Positions 57,163 to 64,000 of a stretch of 64,000 bases of DNA are shown one piece after another (within the stretch, counting starts at the first letter, position 1; each line of letters opens with the position of its first letter). Made by a program: the position numbers and the translations under genes. Under the pieces are notes generated by a model. The model saw only the letters and a program-made list of their open reading frames with translations. It had not been told where the DNA came from and made no database searches. Origin of the DNA: an uncultured Reyranella sp. (lineage in GTDB: Bacteria; Pseudomonadota; Alphaproteobacteria; Reyranellales; Reyranellaceae); NCBI RefSeq assembly GCF_945957355.1, contig NZ_CAMFKM010000003.1, forward strand, positions 372,001-436,000, in the 5' to 3' direction.

Positions 57163-59034
57163 ATGTCATTCAAGTCCACTCTGGCGGTCGGGCTCGTCAG
57201 TGCGTTCTCCGTGCTGGCGGCGATCGTGCCCGCGGGTGCGCAAAGCGCCGGTGCCCGGAAGCAGGTTAAGGTTGCCGCCGTCGACTTCGTGCCCGCCTGG
57301 GGCGATCTCGACGGCAATGTCTCCCGTCTCGCCAAGGCGGCCGAAGAGGTGGCGAAGCAGGGCGTCGAATATGCCGTGTTCCCCGAGACGGCGGTCAGCG
57401 GCTACCTGTTCAGCGGGCCGCAGCAACTCGCGCCCTTCGTCGACACGATCCCCGGCAAGGCGACCGCCGCTCTGCTGCCGATCCTGCAGCGCACCGGCCT
57501 GCACATGAGCGTCGGCATCGCCGAGCGCGACGCGGCGACCGGCCTCGTCTACAACACCGCCGTGCTGATGGGACCCGGCGGCATCATCGGCAAGTATCGC
57601 AAGAACGGCCTCAACCCGCAGGACCAGAAGGTCTTCGCGCCCGGCACCACCGGCGTCGAGGTCTTCGACACGCCGCTCGGCCGCATCGCGCTGCTGATCT
57701 GCTACGACGACACCTATTGGCAGTACGCCCGCCTCGCGGCGCTGCGTGGCGCGCAGATCATCGGCTGGCATTCGGTATCGGATCGGGTCATGCCGGGGAC
57801 GCCGCCGGCCGAGGCGACCGGCAATCATTCGACGGTCTCGAACGTGCAGTACATGAGCGCGCAGAACGGCGTCTGGGTCGTCGGCGCCACACGCACCGGC
57901 GTCGAGACCAACCCGATCACCGGCGGCAAGCTCTACTACAATGGCGGTTCGAGCATCTGGTCGCCGAAGGGCGAGAAGCTCGTGCAGGCGCCCGTGGTGC
58001 CGCCCGAGAACCTGCCGCCCGGCCTCGCCGGCATCTACGCGACGACGATCGCGCCGGCCGACGCCGATGCCGAGCGCGGCGCCCAACTGGCGCGCCGCCG
58101 GCCCGAACTCTATTCGCCGGTGCTGGCGCTGCATCGCAGCCCGACCGACGCCAACGCCACCGTGGCCGCGCGCTCGGTGTCGCTGGCGGCGGCGCAATGG
58201 CCCGAGGGGCCGTCGCTCCTGTCCTCGGCCCGCCCGGGCGCGGGCGAACTCCTCGTCCTGCCCGAACTGTCGGGCCTCGCCTCGGGGATTGCCGCGACCG
58301 AGGTCAGGAACCGCGCCGAGGCGCGGGGAGGGGATTTCGAGAAGGCGCTGGGCGCCGCCGCGAAGGCCGGCGCCGGCTACCTCGTCGGCAGCTATCCCGA
58401 GCGCGACGGCGACAAGGTCTATCACACCGTCGTGCTCGCGGGTCCCGAGGGCACGGTGCTGGGCCGCTATCGCGCAACGCATCTCTCCGCCGCGACCGCG
58501 GCGTGGGCCAGCTCCGGCGATGCGCCGGTCGTGGTCGACACGCCGCTCGGCCGCGTGGGCCTCGCCCTCGCCGAGGAGCTGCGCGTGCCGGAACTGGGCG
58601 GCCTTTACGGCGCCCTGCGCACCGACATCCTCGCGGCGCCGGCCGGACGCCCGGAGCCGCTCAAGGTCCAGATCGACGCCAAGCTGTTCGCCGTGAGCCA
58701 TCCGCCGACCGGCCGCGCCGACTTCTTCCCCTATGCCTCGGCCAAGCAGAACCAGCTCTGGCTGGTGAGCGGCGGCCGTCGCGCCGGAGAGGCGACCGCG
58801 GCGGCCATCTACGGCCCGGAGCCGATCGTCGAGACCCCGACGCTCACGGCCCAGGCGGGCGAGGACGCCGTGCGCTACCGCACGCGCGTGCCGGCGCCGG
58901 GCACCTGGATCAACCAGCAGCAGCTCATCACCGGCCAGCAGTCGCTCTACTTCATCCCGATCGTGATGAAGGACGACAGCGACTGCGTGAAGGAGTGGCG
59001 CATGAAGGGCACGGGCCTCCTGGCCTGCAGATAG
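57163..59034 (+). CDS. Secreted tandem carbon-nitrogen hydrolase with one active and one inactive nitrilase domain
   Basis: A 623-residue protein from ATG 57163 (GGGGAGG site). Signal peptide (VGLVSAFSVLAAIVPAGA, cleaved before QSAG). Domain 1 (about residues 35-300) has the full nitrilase triad: Glu75 in FPETAV, Lys147 in KYRKNGL and Cys180 in LLICYDDTYW. Domain 2 (about 335-600) repeats the fold, with Glu368 in LPELSG, but the lysine position reads YRATH (Ala438) and the cysteine position reads GLALAEEL (Ala470), so it should be inactive. A periplasmic or extracellular amidase/nitrilase is likely. Divergent from the TetA-like exporter. Confidence 0.9.
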   Translation: MSFKSTLAVGLVSAFSVLAAIVPAGAQSAGARKQVKVAAVDFVPAWGDLDGNVSRLAKAAEEVAKQGVEYAVFPETAVSGYLFSGPQQLAPFVDTIPGKATAALLPILQRTGLHMSVGIAERDAATGLVYNTAVLMGPGGIIGKYRKNGLNPQDQKVFAPGTTGVEVFDTPLGRIALLICYDDTYWQYARLAALRGAQIIGWHSVSDRVMPGTPPAEATGNHSTVSNVQYMSAQNGVWVVGATRTGVETNPITGGKLYYNGGSSIWSPKGEKLVQAPVVPPENLPPGLAGIYATTIAPADADAERGAQLARRRPELYSPVLALHRSPTDANATVAARSVSLAAAQWPEGPSLLSSARPGAGELLVLPELSGLASGIAATEVRNRAEARGGDFEKALGAAAKAGAGYLVGSYPERDGDKVYHTVVLAGPEGTVLGRYRATHLSAATAAWASSGDAPVVVDTPLGRVGLALAEELRVPELGGLYGALRTDILAAPAGRPEPLKVQIDAKLFAVSHPPTGRADFFPYASAKQNQLWLVSGGRRAGEATAAAIYGPEPIVETPTLTAQAGEDAVRYRTRVPAPGTWINQQQLITGQQSLYFIPIVMKDDSDCVKEWRMKGTGLLACR

Positions 59035-59111
59035 GCATTGGGAACGCTCTGCTGGTAAGCGAGAGGCTCGTCAGCCTGTATCGCGCCCGCCGCCTTTCGG
59101 GTGGCTGGCAC

Positions 59112-59140
59112 AGAAGCCCGATCCTGAAGGTAGGGCTTCT
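59112..59140. terminator. Weak terminator-like hairpin between convergent genes
   Basis: AGAAGCCC and GGGCTTCT form a perfect 8-bp stem with a 13-base loop, followed by TCGTTCT. It lies 78 bases after the nitrilase stop and before the stop of the minus-strand gene at 59172. The long loop and poor T-run make termination uncertain. Confidence 0.4.
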
Positions 59141-59171
59141 TCGTTCTGGCTAGTGAGTCCTCACCGGACGT

Positions 59172-59477
59172 TCATTTCAATCTTCCACCGGCGCCCATTG
59201 CCGCGTTCGCGTCGTCCATACCGGCGGCGCCACCGTTGCCGCCCAAGGGCCCTGAATGCCCATGGGTCATCCCCGGCGCCGCCGACGGGATCGTTGGTGC
59301 GACCGGAATAGCCGCGGGCGCGCTTGGGGCGACGGCGGGTGCTGCCAGAGCCGAGCGAGGCTGAGGCGCAACGGCTCCTCCGCCGGGCGTCATGGCGCCT
59401 TGAGACAAGGCCGGTGATGTGGAAACGACGACGAACGCCAACCCACCGAGCGCGGCGCAGAACGACTTGATGCACAT
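59172..59477 (-). CDS. Small secreted Ala/Pro/Gly-rich protein
   Basis: A 101-residue protein from ATG 59477 (GGGGAAG upstream). Signal peptide CIKSFCAALGGLAFVVVSTSPALSQ. The mature part is low-complexity, rich in Ala, Pro and Gly (AVAPQPRSALAAPAVAPSAPAAIPVAP), and ends in a Gly/Asn/Asp-rich segment with a His pair in MTHGHSG. No family recognised. Could be a periplasmic or surface protein. Longer in-frame starts (to 59597) lack a proper signal position. Confidence 0.6.
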   Translation of the reverse strand: MCIKSFCAALGGLAFVVVSTSPALSQGAMTPGGGAVAPQPRSALAAPAVAPSAPAAIPVAPTIPSAAPGMTHGHSGPLGGNGGAAGMDDANAAMGAGGRLK

Positions 59478-59945
59478 GGAAGCTTCCCCGCGAAGGTCGC
59501 GCCACATCGGAGTGGCTAAAGGCATGGTGCATGGTGCATGGGGCGTGAGTGTTTTGCACGTCCGAAACACGGCGGCTTCAGGGCTCGGCCTGAGCAAATT
59601 GTCGGAAGGGCTTTACATCCAGATTGCCTGATAAAGATTATCTCGGACGCGTTTTATTCTCGCTGCTCCGAAGTACTCAATCTTGCCTAAGGCCCGATCA
59701 GTAGTGTTTCCGCCTCGGATGCTCCGCATTTCCACGACCTGTGACCAGCGAATGCGCGGGAGCCGCCTAGCTGGCGGTGCCTTCAAAGAGGGGGCGCTTC
59801 CACCGTGAACCGGACGGGAACGCACTTCAGGGATTTTTCAGGGATTTCGGGGCCGAACTCTGCACTTCGGGGCCCTTGGCACCGCAATGCGAGGGGAGCG
59901 CCGATCCGGCCACCTTGCGAAAATCCAACGTTTTCAGGCTTTAAA
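59478..59945. other. 467-base intergenic region with short repeats
   Basis: No convincing gene. It holds the upstream region of the small secreted protein and the 3' flank of tRNA-Pro. Two short tandem repeats are visible: GCATGGT three times with a variant last unit (59522-59542), and TTCAGGGATTT twice directly adjacent (59825-59846). The middle is A+T-richer than average (59630-59700) and may carry promoters, but none is clear. Confidence 0.5.
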
Positions 59946-60022
59946 TGGTCGGGGCGACAGGATTTGAACCTGCGACCCCCAGTCCCCCAGACTGATGCGC
60001 TACCAGGCTGCGCTACGCCCCG
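59946..60022 (-). tRNA. tRNA-Pro (anticodon GGG)
   Basis: On the minus strand the acceptor arm 5' CGGGGCG pairs with 3' CGCCCCG, followed by discriminator A and encoded CCA at 59946-59948. The D-arm AGCGCAGCCTGGTAGCGC and T-arm GGTTCAAATCC are canonical. The anticodon loop CTGGGGG is closed by TCAGT/ACTGG and gives GGG, reading CCC. Total 77 bases. Confidence 0.96.
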
Positions 60023-60130
60023 ACCGGTGCCGCCGGCCGGTCGGCCCGCGGCACGGGGGCTTTAGCGCGAATGGCAGCATTGCCGCAAGCTGCGCTTGCG
60101 CCGAAACGGACGGCAAAGGATACAGGCGCC

Positions 60131-61387
60131 ATGATCGAATCCGGCAACCGCGTCCTGCTCTTCTCCTCCATCGGCCACGCGCTGATGCACATGATGACGG
60201 CCTTCTATGCCGTGATCGTGCTGACCCTGGCGGTTTCCTGGAACCTGCCGGCCGAGGATCTGCTGCGGCTCTACGCGCCGGCGACCATCCTGCTGGGCGT
60301 GGTGTCGCTGCCGGCCGGCTGGGCCTCCGACCGGTTCGGCGCGCCCGCGATGATGGTCGTAATGTTCCTCGGCCTCGGCCTGTCGTCGATCGCCTGTGGC
60401 CTGGTGCCGACCGGCGACACGCTGGCGCTGTCGCTGGCCCTCTGCGGCATCGGCACCTTCGGCGCCTTCTACCATTCGGTCGGCATCGGCTGGGTGATCC
60501 GCACGGCGAAGGAGCAGGGGCACGCGATGGGCGTGAACGGGCTGTGGGGCAGCGCCGGGCTGGCGCTCTACGGCATCGTGCCCGGCGTGCTGATCACGCT
60601 GGCCTCGTGGCGCGCCGCCTTCATCGTTCCCGGCATCGTCTGTCTCGCCGTCGGCGCCGTCCTGTGGGCGCAGATCCGCCAGGGCAAGGTCGGCGACCGG
60701 CCGATGCCGCAGGCCAAGGGCACGCAGGTCGGTCGCCGCGACTTCTGGCGCGTCTTCTCGGTGCTCTCGGTCACCATGGCGCTGGAAGGCGTCATCTGGC
60801 AGGCGGTGATGTTCGGCGCGGCGATGGTCTTCGAGGTGAAGCTGGCACCCGAAATCTCGGCGTTGCGCGACGGGCTCGCTTCGTGGGGCGTCGCCACGCA
60901 GATCGTGCTGTGGGTCGGCCTGGCCACCTCGATGATCTACGTGGTTTCGGGTGTCGCCCAGTATGCGATGGGCCGGCGCATCGTCGACCGCTATCCGCTA
61001 AAGGCGACCTATGTCGTGGCCTCGGCGCTGCAGGTGATCGCCATGCTGGCGCTGGCCATGGGCAACGGCTACGTGGCGCTGCTGGGTGCCATCGGCTCGG
61101 CGGTGCTGAGCTCGGCGGCGGGCCCGATCGAGAACATCCTGATCGCGCGCTACACGCCCAGCCGCTATCACGGTCTCGGTTTCGGTGCGAAGTTCGTCGT
61201 GGCCTTCGGGGCCGGGCCGCTCGCGATCCTGCTGATCGCCTGGGTGCGCGAGACGACCGGAGGCCTCGAACTTCTGTTCCTCGGCCTCGCCGTCGTCTCG
61301 GTCGTGATCACCCTGGTGGCGCTGCTGCTACCCGGCAGCGAGCGCGATACGTCGTTGCCGGCGCCCCAGGTCGCGCCCGCGGAGTAG
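60131..61387 (+). CDS. Major facilitator superfamily transporter
   Basis: A 418-residue protein with 12 predicted membrane segments. First segments: NRVLLFSSIGHALMHMMTAFYAVIVLTLA, then PAGWASDRFGAPAMMVVMFLGLGLSSIA (loop 2-3 motif GWASDRFGAP) and IGTFGAFYHSVGIGWVIRTAKEQGHAMGVNGLWGSAGLALYG. ATG at 60131 fits the start of the first helix. Resembles MFS metabolite carriers. Not part of an obvious operon. Convergent with the GST gene (6-base gap). Confidence 0.88.
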   Translation: MIESGNRVLLFSSIGHALMHMMTAFYAVIVLTLAVSWNLPAEDLLRLYAPATILLGVVSLPAGWASDRFGAPAMMVVMFLGLGLSSIACGLVPTGDTLALSLALCGIGTFGAFYHSVGIGWVIRTAKEQGHAMGVNGLWGSAGLALYGIVPGVLITLASWRAAFIVPGIVCLAVGAVLWAQIRQGKVGDRPMPQAKGTQVGRRDFWRVFSVLSVTMALEGVIWQAVMFGAAMVFEVKLAPEISALRDGLASWGVATQIVLWVGLATSMIYVVSGVAQYAMGRRIVDRYPLKATYVVASALQVIAMLALAMGNGYVALLGAIGSAVLSSAAGPIENILIARYTPSRYHGLGFGAKFVVAFGAGPLAILLIAWVRETTGGLELLFLGLAVVSVVITLVALLLPGSERDTSLPAPQVAPAE

Positions 61388-61393
61388 GAGCGG

Positions 61394-62002
61394 CTACTTC
61401 GCGCCGCGGGCCGCCTTGTAGGAGGGGCGCGACAGGCAGCGGTCTAGCCACGCACTGACGTTGGGGACCTGGCTGAAGTCGACCTTGATCGGCTTGGCCC
61501 AGCTCATGATCGAGGCCAGGTTCAGGTCGGCGACGGTGAAGGTCGAGCCCAGCAGGTAGTCGCGTCCCTCGAGCGCGCCGTTGAGCACTGCCAGCGGCTT
61601 CGGCAACGCCTTCTGCGCCTCGGCGACGGCCTCCGGCTTGCGCTTGTCGGGGGCGGTCATGAACATGTCGATCAGGATCGTCAGCAGCGGCTTCTCGAGC
61701 TCGGTCATGCCCCAGAAGCTCCACTGGTTGCACAGGGCCTGATCCTCGAGGCTGGCCGGCAGGAAGCCGTCCTTGCCGTGCTTGGCGGCGAGGTAGAGGT
61801 TGATCGCCATCGACTCGAAGAGCTTGAAGTCGCCGTCGACGAGGGCCGGCACCTTGCCGTTCGGATTGACCTTCAGATAGTCGGGATTCTTGAGATCCTT
61901 CATCTCGACGGCGATGTGCTCGTACGGAATGCCGAGTTCATGCGCGATCCAGAGGGCGCGCGCCGCGCGCGAGGCCGTCGGTCCGTAAATCTTGATGGTC
62001 AC
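61394..62002 (-). CDS. Glutathione S-transferase
   Basis: A 202-residue GST. Thioredoxin-like half: IKIYGPTASRAARALWIAHELGIPYEHIAVEM, VNPNGKVPALVDGDFKLFESMAINLYLAAKHG, with the cis-Pro VPAL and ES glutathione contacts. Helical half ends with LLGSTFTVADLNLASIMSW and PNVSAWLDRCLSRPSYKAARG. Standard GST length. Located downstream of two Rieske oxygenases on the same strand. Confidence 0.92.
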   Translation of the reverse strand: MTIKIYGPTASRAARALWIAHELGIPYEHIAVEMKDLKNPDYLKVNPNGKVPALVDGDFKLFESMAINLYLAAKHGKDGFLPASLEDQALCNQWSFWGMTELEKPLLTILIDMFMTAPDKRKPEAVAEAQKALPKPLAVLNGALEGRDYLLGSTFTVADLNLASIMSWAKPIKVDFSQVPNVSAWLDRCLSRPSYKAARGAK

Positions 62003-62069
62003 CTAGCTGTCTCCCCAAGCCCGATATCGGCGGCGACGATAATCCAGCGCATCATGGCGGTCTAACGCT

Positions 62070-63407
62070 CTATTCCGCCAGCCCGTATTCGTGGCCGACA
62101 TAGCCATCGCGGTGGCCGAAGCGTTCGGTCATCACCGTCACGAGATCCTTGTCCGCCGCGGCGATCCATCCGCCCGCACGCACGGCATAGTGGCGCGACG
62201 CGGCGGCCGCGCGCGGCGGTTGGCCCTGCTGCAGCGCGCGGGCCGCCGCCATCAACAGCTTGCGGAACTCGGCGATGCCGACATCCGTGGGACCGAGATG
62301 CTCGCGGGTGCGGTCCTGAATCGCACCCTGGCTGTCCTGGATGGCGGCATCCTGGTCGGACACGCCGCTGATGCCGGTGTAGCTCAGCGTCTTCTGCAGC
62401 TCGCGATCGATCATGTAGTCGTTGCGCATGTTGCGCTTCGGAACGTAATTCTCGTCGATCTCGGCATGAAGGCTGAGGCCGGAGGCGTACTTGGCGCGCT
62501 CGGCATTGGTGAGCGGCCGGTCGGGCACCCAGCTGTAGGTGTAGATCCAGCAGCTCGTGTCATCGACCGGCACCCAGGTCTGCCCGTGATAGACCTCGCC
62601 CGGGAAGGCGACCGGCACCAGCGCATGGTTGGGCGCGAGGTACTGGGCAATGCGCCAGTAGAGGTCGGTCGTGTCGGTCTTGCGGCCGGCGGCGATGACC
62701 AGCCCGGCATCGTGGCCCTGGACCCTGAATTTCGGCCGCGGATCGTCGGTCACCCAGCGGCTGCGGTCGGCGAGGCCGCCTTCCTGGCCGATCGCCGAGG
62801 TCTTGCGCAGGATGTCGAGGCGGGTCGCTTCATCCTTGGTCGGGATGGCGTGCAGGAAGGAGAAGTGCGCGGTATCGATGGCGCCTTCGAGACTCTGCAC
62901 CCAGTTGCAGTCCTGCCATTTCTTGGAGACGAAGCGATGGCCGGCGGGCACGAGGCCGAGCTCGAGCTGCGGCAGTTCCGGCATGTGCTCGCGCGGGCCC
63001 ATGTAGACCCAGATCATGTCGGCCCATTCGCGTACCGGGTAGGACAGGAGCTTGATCGTGTCCTTGTAGGTGGACTCGGGTGGCGAGGTGGGCAGGTCGA
63101 CGCAGTTGCCGTCGATGTCGAACTTCCAGCCGTGGAAGGCGCAGCGGATGCCGCACTCCTCGTTGCGGCCGTAATAGAGGTTGGCGCCGCGATGCGGACA
63201 GTGCGGCTCGACGATGCCGACCCGTCCGTCGGTCTGTCGGAAGGCCAGCAGGTCCTCCCCCAGGATGCGGATCTTCTTCGGCGGCCCGTCGCGCTCGGGA
63301 AGTTCCTCGGAGAGGAGGGCGGGCATCCAGAAGCGGCGCATCAGGTCGCCCATTGGCGTGCCAGGACCGCTCTGCGTCAGGAACGCGTTGTCGGCAGCGA
63401 GCATCAC
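62070..63407 (-). CDS. Rieske [2Fe-2S] aromatic ring-hydroxylating oxygenase, alpha subunit
   Basis: A 445-residue oxygenase component of the phthalate/vanillate type. Rieske ligands are C70-P-H72 in EPHCPHRGANL and C89...H92 in RCAFHGWKFD. The mononuclear-iron ligands lie in GAIDTAHFSFLHAIP (Asp and two His). The C-terminal domain shares with the next gene the strings TGISGVSDQDAAIQDSQGAIQDRTREHLGPTDVGIAEFRKL. It needs a separate reductase, not present here. Its start overlaps the neighbouring paralog's stop. Confidence 0.93.
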   Translation of the reverse strand: MMLAADNAFLTQSGPGTPMGDLMRRFWMPALLSEELPERDGPPKKIRILGEDLLAFRQTDGRVGIVEPHCPHRGANLYYGRNEECGIRCAFHGWKFDIDGNCVDLPTSPPESTYKDTIKLLSYPVREWADMIWVYMGPREHMPELPQLELGLVPAGHRFVSKKWQDCNWVQSLEGAIDTAHFSFLHAIPTKDEATRLDILRKTSAIGQEGGLADRSRWVTDDPRPKFRVQGHDAGLVIAAGRKTDTTDLYWRIAQYLAPNHALVPVAFPGEVYHGQTWVPVDDTSCWIYTYSWVPDRPLTNAERAKYASGLSLHAEIDENYVPKRNMRNDYMIDRELQKTLSYTGISGVSDQDAAIQDSQGAIQDRTREHLGPTDVGIAEFRKLLMAAARALQQGQPPRAAAASRHYAVRAGGWIAAADKDLVTVMTERFGHRDGYVGHEYGLAE

Positions 63408-64000
63408 TCACCCAATCCATACAGGTTGCCGACATAACCGCGATCGTGGCCGAAGCGCTCGGCCATGACCGTGGCGAGGTCCTTGTCCGGCGCGGCGATC
63501 CACCCACCCGAGCGCACGGCATAGCGATGCGCCTTGTGGGCCGCGGCCGGCGCTTCGCCCGAGGCGAGGCGTCGCGCCGTGCCCATCACAAGCTTGCGGA
63601 ACTCGACGATGCCGATGTCGGTCGGCCCGAGACGCTCCTTCGTTCGATCCTGGATCGGGCCCTGGCTGTCCTGGATGGCGGCGTCCTGTTCGGAGACGCC
63701 GGTGATGCCGGTGAAGTTCTCGCTGAGCTGGACGCTGCGGTCGCGCAGATAGTCGTTGTCCCGGTTGCGCAGCGGCTTGTAGTCGGCGTCGACTTCGGAA
63801 TGGACGTTGAAGCCGCCGCGGAACTTGGCCCGCTCGGAATTGCTGAGCGGCCGGTCGGGCTGCCAGCAGTAGGTGTAGATCCAGCAGTTCACGTCATCGA
63901 CCGGCACCCACGACTGCCCGTAGTAGATCTCGCCGGGGAAGGCGGCCGGCGTGTAGGCGTGGTTGGGCATCAGGAACTGCGCGATGCGCCAGTAGAGGTC
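63404..64000 (-). CDS. Second Rieske oxygenase alpha subunit (C-terminal part, cut by window edge)
   Basis: About 198 C-terminal residues of a paralog of the preceding oxygenase, with the 5' part beyond 64000. Matching strings include ITGVSEQDAAIQDSQGPIQDRTKERLGPTDIGIVEFRKLV and AVRSGGWIAAPDKDLATVM. The reading frame is open to the window edge (DLYWRIAQFLMPNH at the limit). The stop at 63404 overlaps the ATG of the downstream paralog (ATGA), so they form a coupled pair. Confidence 0.9.
   Translation of the reverse strand, partial: DLYWRIAQFLMPNHAYTPAAFPGEIYYGQSWVPVDDVNCWIYTYCWQPDRPLSNSERAKFRGGFNVHSEVDADYKPLRNRDNDYLRDRSVQLSENFTGITGVSEQDAAIQDSQGPIQDRTKERLGPTDIGIVEFRKLVMGTARRLASGEAPAAAHKAHRYAVRSGGWIAAPDKDLATVMAERFGHDRGYVGNLYGLGE

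Noticed and set aside
59900-60022. Attachment site for an integrated element at tRNA-Pro
   Set aside because: No integrase, no direct repeat of the tRNA 3' end and no foreign gene block was seen nearby.
59419-60065. Several short frames in the gap before tRNA-Pro (59419-59631, 59613-59825, 59805-60065)
   Set aside because: No ribosome-binding site, no recognisable content, and one runs through the tRNA gene.
62091-63437. 448-codon plus-strand open frame opposite the Rieske gene
   Set aside because: The Rieske gene has intact metal motifs on the other strand. This frame has no motif and is a GC-rich artefact.

Overview
The window is GC-rich, densely packed bacterial DNA with tightly overlapping genes (many ATGA/GTGA stop-start couplings). 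Gene content points to an alphaproteobacterium of the Rhodospirillales/Reyranella kind, an inference from gene types only. Supporting signs are glyA-nrdR-ribD-ribE-ribB-ribH-nusB-thiL in order, a CBP3-type cytochrome bc1 chaperone beside a DUF177 gene and rpmF-plsX-fabH-ihfA-merR, a Mg-type HemB, a K+-independent H+-pyrophosphatase, and many glutathione S-transferases and acyl-CoA enzymes. The window is chromosomal in character. No insertion sequence, integrase, phage gene or CRISPR array was seen.

Layout. 1-2.7 kb: tandem YheT-like hydrolases, a 41-residue membrane peptide, and a hemB-Nudix pair. 2.8-9.5 kb: a valine/isobutyrate breakdown set (acyl-CoA dehydrogenase, 3-hydroxyisobutyryl-CoA hydrolase, 3-hydroxyisobutyrate dehydrogenase) followed by a LigE-like GST, MaoC hydratase, ABM monooxygenase, CorA and another GST. 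9.6-16 kb: a polyamine-type ABC importer feeding an N,N-dimethylformamidase (small plus large subunit). 16-18 kb: TauE/SafE permease and glutaryl-CoA dehydrogenase. 18-27.9 kb: an NMT1/SsuABC-type ABC importer divergent from an uncharacterised catabolic operon (TIM-barrel isomerase, enolase-superfamily enzyme, atypical SDR, tandem GNAT, DHDPS-family enzyme, amidase), with two inverted repeats in the divergent gap.

27.9-31.3 kb is the most unusual region. On the minus strand, a thioredoxin-reductase-like flavoprotein is followed by a gene whose reading frame passes through an in-frame TGA. The TGA sits at the first position of a U-G-S-C motif and is followed directly by a strong bacterial-SECIS-like hairpin. 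The frame stays open for 78 more codons and ends in an ATGA coupling to two paralogous proteins of unknown function. I read this as a selenocysteine-dependent redox operon. The two paralogs have diverged at their cysteines, so one may be catalytic and the other a structural or regulatory partner.

31.5-37 kb: a complete branched-chain amino acid/amide ABC importer (LivHMGF, a DUF6867-like membrane protein, and a binding protein) closed by a strong terminator. 37-39.4 kb: Ada-type regulator, GNAT and MFS genes. 39.5-46.6 kb: rpiB, glyA, nrdR, riboflavin biosynthesis, nusB and thiL. The GTP-cyclohydrolase II half of RibBA has lost its metal and catalytic motifs, so a separate RibA is predicted elsewhere. 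46.7-55.4 kb: MFS, hppA, bamE, CBP3, DUF177, rpmF, plsX, fabH, ihfA and a MerR gene. 55.5-64 kb: an A+T-rich small gene, a TetA-like exporter, a secreted tandem nitrilase-fold protein with an inactive second domain, a small secreted Ala/Pro/Gly-rich protein, tRNA-Pro(GGG), an MFS transporter, a GST, and two tandem Rieske oxygenases, the second cut by the window edge.
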